DNA of 64,000 nucleotides, taken from the NCBI RefSeq assembly GCF_000619825.1, contig NZ_JHUW01000006.1, positions 186,001 through 250,000 on the forward strand, written 5' to 3'. A program made the position numbers and the translations under genes. Under the pieces are notes generated by a model. It ran no database searches. It was given only the letters and a program-made list of their open reading frames with translations, and was not told the DNA's origin. Below, one piece after another: positions 60,693 through 64,000 of this stretch. This DNA is from Prevotella sp. MA2016 (GTDB taxonomy: Bacteria; Bacteroidota; Bacteroidia; Bacteroidales; Bacteroidaceae). Each line of letters opens with the position of its first letter. Position 1 is the stretch's first letter.

Positions 60693-61076
60693 TTATTCAC
60701 CTATCAACTCGAAATAGCCAGTAAGCTCAATAATCCTCAATGGACTGAGCATGGCAAATCGAATACATGTTTTGTTAGCAAAGATTTCACAGACAAGCGG
60801 ATCTGTAGGGTCTTGCCAACTAAAGTTATCAGGAAGGCGACCATACATAATACGATCTTCAAGAATGTCACCACGTTCAACACCAAACACTGGTAGCCCA
60901 AAATTCCGTTTCATATTCATGGGCATATTCCCTTCCAAGTGGAACATGGCACAATTATTAATCACTTTAGAGATGATTTGAATATCTACATTCTGATGGC
61001 CAATACAAATACCATCTTTGTACTCTTCATAACGTGTTGCTCTGAACACAAATGGGGTAAGATAAATACTCTTCAT
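60693..61076 (-). CDS. Hypothetical 127-aa protein (unit D)
   Basis: Soluble, no signal peptide: MKSIYLTPFVFRATRYEEYKD, later FGLPVFGVERGDILEDRIMYG and LRIIELTGYFELIGE. Mixed alpha/beta. No family recognised. Alone behind promoter copy D and ahead of the unit D terminator. Its place in the shared-promoter group is the only clue to its role. Confidence 0.6.
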   Translation of the reverse strand: MKSIYLTPFVFRATRYEEYKDGICIGHQNVDIQIISKVINNCAMFHLEGNMPMNMKRNFGLPVFGVERGDILEDRIMYGRLPDNFSWQDPTDPLVCEIFANKTCIRFAMLSPLRIIELTGYFELIGE

Positions 61077-61123
61077 AACTTCTATTGTTTTTTACGATAA
61101 TTGCTATTTGTTTCTATATCTCT

Positions 61124-61149
61124 ATGACAAATAGCAGTAAAAGGTTAAC
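61124..61149 (-). promoter_or_regulatory. Shared promoter-like motif, copy D
   Basis: GTTAAC (61149-61144), 15 bp, GTCAT (61128-61124), then AGAGATATAGAAACAA. The leader differs more than in copies A-C but keeps TAGAAACAA. The 127-aa gene starts 48 bp after GTCAT. Confidence 0.65.
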
Positions 61150-61157
61150 AAACGATA

Positions 61158-61195
61158 GAAAAAAGAGCATCAAATTAAACTTTTTCTCTTTTTTT
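61158..61195 (-). terminator. Weak terminator at the metacaspase stop
   Basis: AAAAAAGAG pairs with CTCTTTTTT across an 18-nt loop and touches the stop codon of the gene at 61194. It is AT-rich, so confidence is modest. Confidence 0.4.
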
Positions 61196-62060
61196 ATTTG
61201 CTATATTCCATAACCAAGTTTTGATTTATTAATCGAGGATCTTTTTCCATCATTTCTTTCACCGTCCCTATCCATTTGCTGTCTTTAGACAGCTCATGAT
61301 TAGATAGAACTCGGTTTATATAATAGGATAAAGCACCAAAGTGCTTACCACCTTCTACTATTTCTTTGTTGACCTGATGAGATCTACAAGCCTCTATAAA
61401 AACTACTTTTCCAAGTGATGGTGAGGAAGGTATGTTATAGTAATTGCCTTTCTCTAACTTTTGAGGACGATAATATTTGCCACTACGTGTAAAACCAGCT
61501 TTCGTGCCTCGAATTACATCATCTTCAATTCCCATGGAAGCCTTTCCTGCATGGCATGCATCTATTACGACATATAGCATTCCTTTTGTACCGATTACCT
61601 TTCTAATTCTTGTGCAGTACTCATGCAGCTCGTCGTCTATCAAGTGGTTCTCTCCCTCGTATTTTCCCTTGGTATATTCAATCGGTGCGTCCACAGGCAC
61701 AATAGATTCGTCCCAACCGTCATCCTCATCACCACTTTCGTCCTCGAATGGTTGTCCATGAGTGGAAAAGTGTAGATAAACAATGTCGCCAGTTTTACAT
61801 TGAGATATCAACACTTTCAAGGCTTTATCAATCCCTGTCTTAGTAGCTCCTTTGTCATACAAGCATGATACAGATGCACCCCATTTTTTAAGGGTAGGAC
61901 ACAACATGTCAATGTCGTTTTTGCCATGAATATTATTCCATCCGCCATATTTATTGACACATTGATAGTCGGAAATACCAACTAGTAAGGCTCGTTTGTT
62001 TTGAGCCATAACCAGTTGTGTAAATATTGATATTGTCACGATAAATAGTATTCTCTTCAT
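61194..62060 (-). CDS. Secreted metacaspase-like peptidase C14
   Basis: 288 aa. Signal peptide (ILFIVTISIFTQLVMAQ) implies export to the periplasm or beyond. Caspase-fold motifs: RALLVGISDYQ at the start, catalytic His in YLHFSTHGQ near residue 100, and catalytic Cys in VVIDACHAGKAS near 168. The acidic segment GDEDDGWDESIVPVD after the His is metacaspase-like, implying Arg/Lys rather than Asp specificity. It lies 7 bp after the TPR-CHAT gene and is surely cotranscribed. In other bacteria CHAT and caspase proteases occur together in stress and defence cascades; a cascade here is an inference. Confidence 0.88.
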   Translation of the reverse strand: MKRILFIVTISIFTQLVMAQNKRALLVGISDYQCVNKYGGWNNIHGKNDIDMLCPTLKKWGASVSCLYDKGATKTGIDKALKVLISQCKTGDIVYLHFSTHGQPFEDESGDEDDGWDESIVPVDAPIEYTKGKYEGENHLIDDELHEYCTRIRKVIGTKGMLYVVIDACHAGKASMGIEDDVIRGTKAGFTRSGKYYRPQKLEKGNYYNIPSSPSLGKVVFIEACRSHQVNKEIVEGGKHFGALSYYINRVLSNHELSKDSKWIGTVKEMMEKDPRLINQNLVMEYSK

Positions 62061-62067
62061 AACTGTT

Positions 62068-64000
62068 TCATTCTATTAAGATAAATGAATTACGAGTATC
62101 TTCATCAGCATTATCCATAGCTTCCCCAAACGAGTCATAGATGGACTTTCCGATTGTAAGATTCTTGTAGAAATTAATCATGAATGATTGCGTTAGCTCA
62201 TCGTCCACTTTCTTTAGACTTACAATCATATTTTTTGCACCTGCAATCCGAAATGCTCGTTGAAGCCCCCAAACGCCATCTATATTGGTTTTACCTAAAC
62301 CTGTATCGCAAGCCGATAACACAACGAGTTTTAGATTTGGGAAATGTAGGTTCTCTATTTCATCACATGTCAGGATTCCATCATCCATATTGTCCAATGT
62401 GTCACCATTAAGTCCTCTGTTTGCACCAGTAAACAAAAGACCTGATTCATAGTTATCAGAATTAAAGAATCCGTGTGTTGCAATGTGTATAATATCAATA
62501 TTTTTCCTACTGAAATCCTTGATTACAGACTCAGTGGCATTGTTTTCCGTATATGCTTGTATTTTAATATTGTTTCGTTTGAACATATCAGAAATAGAGT
62601 CTATTTCAATCTTTGTTCCTGGTAAAGGTTGCCAGACAGTACCTCTGCTTTGTGAAGTTTCTGTTGTTGATTTATCATTGAATCGTGGATTTCCTATTGC
62701 TACGACATTCTTAATGTTAATTCTATTTTCTTTGCGAATGTTGCTTAAGTTTAGAACGCGATGAACCTCTATATTTGGAAAACTACTTCTAAAAAAAGAC
62801 TCTATTGGAGTAATAGACATCGTTTCAGAAGGAGAAAAGAAAACTCTTTTTGCCCCCTTAATATTTGACGAAACTTTTTCTAAAGATTCATGAGATAATG
62901 TTTTAACCCCATCTGCAAAAGTAATTCGTTTGAGTTCTATAGGTTTATCCTTTTTGATAATATAAGCGTAAATAGTTGTAGTGTCAACATTGATAAAGTC
63001 TATAGCGACATCACCTTTTAAAAGTTTCTTCTTTACGTATGTTATGTTACTATTGACAATATTTTTTAATCTTTTTGTTGATAAATCATTATATACGATA
63101 CTACGGCTAATAGAATCCGGGCTACTTATAATATGATCAGAGACACTAATTGCAGGTTCACTTCCTTCTTCGGTGTTTATTCCATGAGACTGAGATGTCT
63201 CTGAAACAAGAATGTTTTTCCCTAAACGCGATAGTTCGTCATTAATTGCTTTTGTTGTTTGTGTTAAGCGACCTTTGCAGAAAAGAGAAGCATTCACTGC
63301 ATTCTCTATAGATTTTGGTGTACAGGCATATTGGGCCAAACTTATCTGCCAACCTTTGAGAAGTTGCAAAAAATTCACCCTTTCCTGGTCTGTTATATGA
63401 TACCATTTTGATTCAACATCTTGGTACCATATAGATATATATTTATCTTCCGTAATATCAAATTTGTCATATTCACCTAATTCCTTATATATATCCATAA
63501 GGTCTCCATATATGCGTGTCCCTGCAATAGAAAAATCTGAGGAAGACAAATAACTTTCATAATAAGCAGCAGCTTTCTTTAAATCTTTTCTAGAATACTG
63601 CTCGTACAGTCCCAGATAATAATCTCTTTCATGTTCGCACTCTTGGGGCAATTTTGTTGATTTTATTACTTCTGCTAAACTATCTGCCTTGACATCATAT
63701 CCAAATCTGCTATATGTATCTAATAATTGAAATCTTCGATAAATATATGTGTTATTCATTTCTCCCTGCATTTGTTTTCTCATAGCCAAGGATTGCTCGG
63801 CAGCATAAACTAATTGAGGGTCATATCCATGAGATAACCCAAACATTACAGTTCTATCGCAGAAATCTAGAAAATCTATACTAATGTCTTTGCTATTTCG
63901 AATATATACATCAGAAGCATGTTTATATAATAGAGCTGCCTGTTCAACATCCATCACCGAATTATAGTAATCGGCTATATCCGCTATAATGTGAGCATAC
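62068..64000 (-). CDS. TPR-CHAT protease, 5'-truncated by window edge
   Basis: At least 643 aa visible; the frame is open to the window edge (...YAHIIADIADYYNSV before the GTG at 63957), so the start lies outside. The first 250 residues are TPR-like helical repeats (ADIADYYNSVMDVEQAALLY; YLGLYEQYSRKDLKKAAAYYESYLS). The C-terminal half is a CHAT (caspase HetF-associated with TPR) domain with catalytic His in IIHIATHGFF and catalytic Cys in VVLSACDTGLG, about 56 residues apart, then GVWGLQRAFRIAGAKNMIVSL. It forms an operon with the metacaspase. TPRs usually sense or bind a partner that unlocks CHAT. Confidence 0.92.
   Translation of the reverse strand, partial: YAHIIADIADYYNSVMDVEQAALLYKHASDVYIRNSKDISIDFLDFCDRTVMFGLSHGYDPQLVYAAEQSLAMRKQMQGEMNNTYIYRRFQLLDTYSRFGYDVKADSLAEVIKSTKLPQECEHERDYYLGLYEQYSRKDLKKAAAYYESYLSSSDFSIAGTRIYGDLMDIYKELGEYDKFDITEDKYISIWYQDVESKWYHITDQERVNFLQLLKGWQISLAQYACTPKSIENAVNASLFCKGRLTQTTKAINDELSRLGKNILVSETSQSHGINTEEGSEPAISVSDHIISSPDSISRSIVYNDLSTKRLKNIVNSNITYVKKKLLKGDVAIDFINVDTTTIYAYIIKKDKPIELKRITFADGVKTLSHESLEKVSSNIKGAKRVFFSPSETMSITPIESFFRSSFPNIEVHRVLNLSNIRKENRINIKNVVAIGNPRFNDKSTTETSQSRGTVWQPLPGTKIEIDSISDMFKRNNIKIQAYTENNATESVIKDFSRKNIDIIHIATHGFFNSDNYESGLLFTGANRGLNGDTLDNMDDGILTCDEIENLHFPNLKLVVLSACDTGLGKTNIDGVWGLQRAFRIAGAKNMIVSLKKVDDELTQSFMINFYKNLTIGKSIYDSFGEAMDNADEDTRNSFILIE

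Larger units (their letters stand above)
45616..64000. mobile_element. Probable second integrative/mobilisable element, right end not found
   Basis: Starts at the shared att repeat with its own outward integrase, then nuclease, excisionase-like, replication-like and MobV relaxase genes up to 54.4 kb. No further copy of the 45-bp repeat was seen to 64000. The true end may lie between 54.4 kb and the window edge or beyond it; membership of the 55-64 kb genes is therefore an inference. Confidence 0.45.

Noticed and set aside
55200..64000. Type III CRISPR-linked protease cascade
   Set aside because: No cas gene, CRISPR array or SAVED-type sensor domain is visible in the window; the CHAT/caspase link alone does not prove it.
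1..64000. CRISPR arrays
   Set aside because: No regularly spaced repeats with unique spacers of 25-40 bp were seen anywhere.

Overview
The window is typical of a Bacteroidota genome, most likely Prevotella or a close relative. It has a SusC/SusD pair inside a pectin/arabinan polysaccharide-utilisation locus (PUL), promoters of the TTTG-N19-TAnnTTTG type, no Shine-Dalgarno signals, and Bacteroidota-type integrases, a DUF3871 protein and a MobV relaxase. Genus assignment is an inference from protein style, not from a marker gene.

Region 1 (1-19.7 kb, + strand) is a natural-product operon. It starts with the 3' part of a giant non-ribosomal peptide synthetase (C-A-PCP / C-A-PCP / C-A-PCP-E / C-A-PCP-TE, at least four residues, third one probably D). 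Next come a MacB/LolD-type ABC ATPase, two FtsX/MacB-type permeases, a membrane-fusion protein and a TolC-like outer-membrane factor, closed by a strong terminator. Together they could make a peptide and carry it across the envelope. The release domain has Cys where the thioesterase nucleophile is normally Ser.

Region 2 (20.1-34.9 kb) is the PUL. On the - strand are a GH51 arabinofuranosidase, a GH127 beta-L-arabinofuranosidase and a PfkB sugar kinase. Divergently, on the + strand, are a GH28 polygalacturonase, SusC, SusD, a second GH28 and a secreted histidine acid phosphatase. Two of the glycosidases carry the same translated simple repeat (SQLST/INCQLST).

Region 3 (34.87-45.6 kb) is an integrated element bounded by a perfect 45-bp direct repeat equal to the 3' half of a CAU-anticodon tRNA. 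It carries a tyrosine integrase, a serine recombinase, DUF3871, a degenerate SF2 helicase, two lipoproteins and several unknowns. Immediately beyond the right repeat a second integrase points the other way and starts a second element (45.6 kb onward) with a DUF1016 nuclease, excisionase-like, replication-like and MobV mobilisation genes. No third copy of the 45-bp repeat was found, so the second element may run past the window. If so, the last 9 kb is also island DNA.

Region 4 (55.2-64 kb, - strand) is the least explained and the best candidate for an undescribed system. A secreted metacaspase-like protease lies 7 bp downstream of a TPR-CHAT (separase-like) protease. Next to them are four transcription units that each begin with the same promoter-like motif, TAAC-N15-GTCAT plus a shared leader, which resembles an ECF sigma-factor promoter. 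These units encode a PIF1-like helicase with a helical/TPR-like tail followed by a lipoprotein and a membrane-anchored protein, two pairs of 56-aa membrane miniprotein plus larger membrane protein, and a lone 127-aa protein. I suggest a proteolysis-plus-sigma-factor stress or defence regulon. The sigma factor itself is not in the window.
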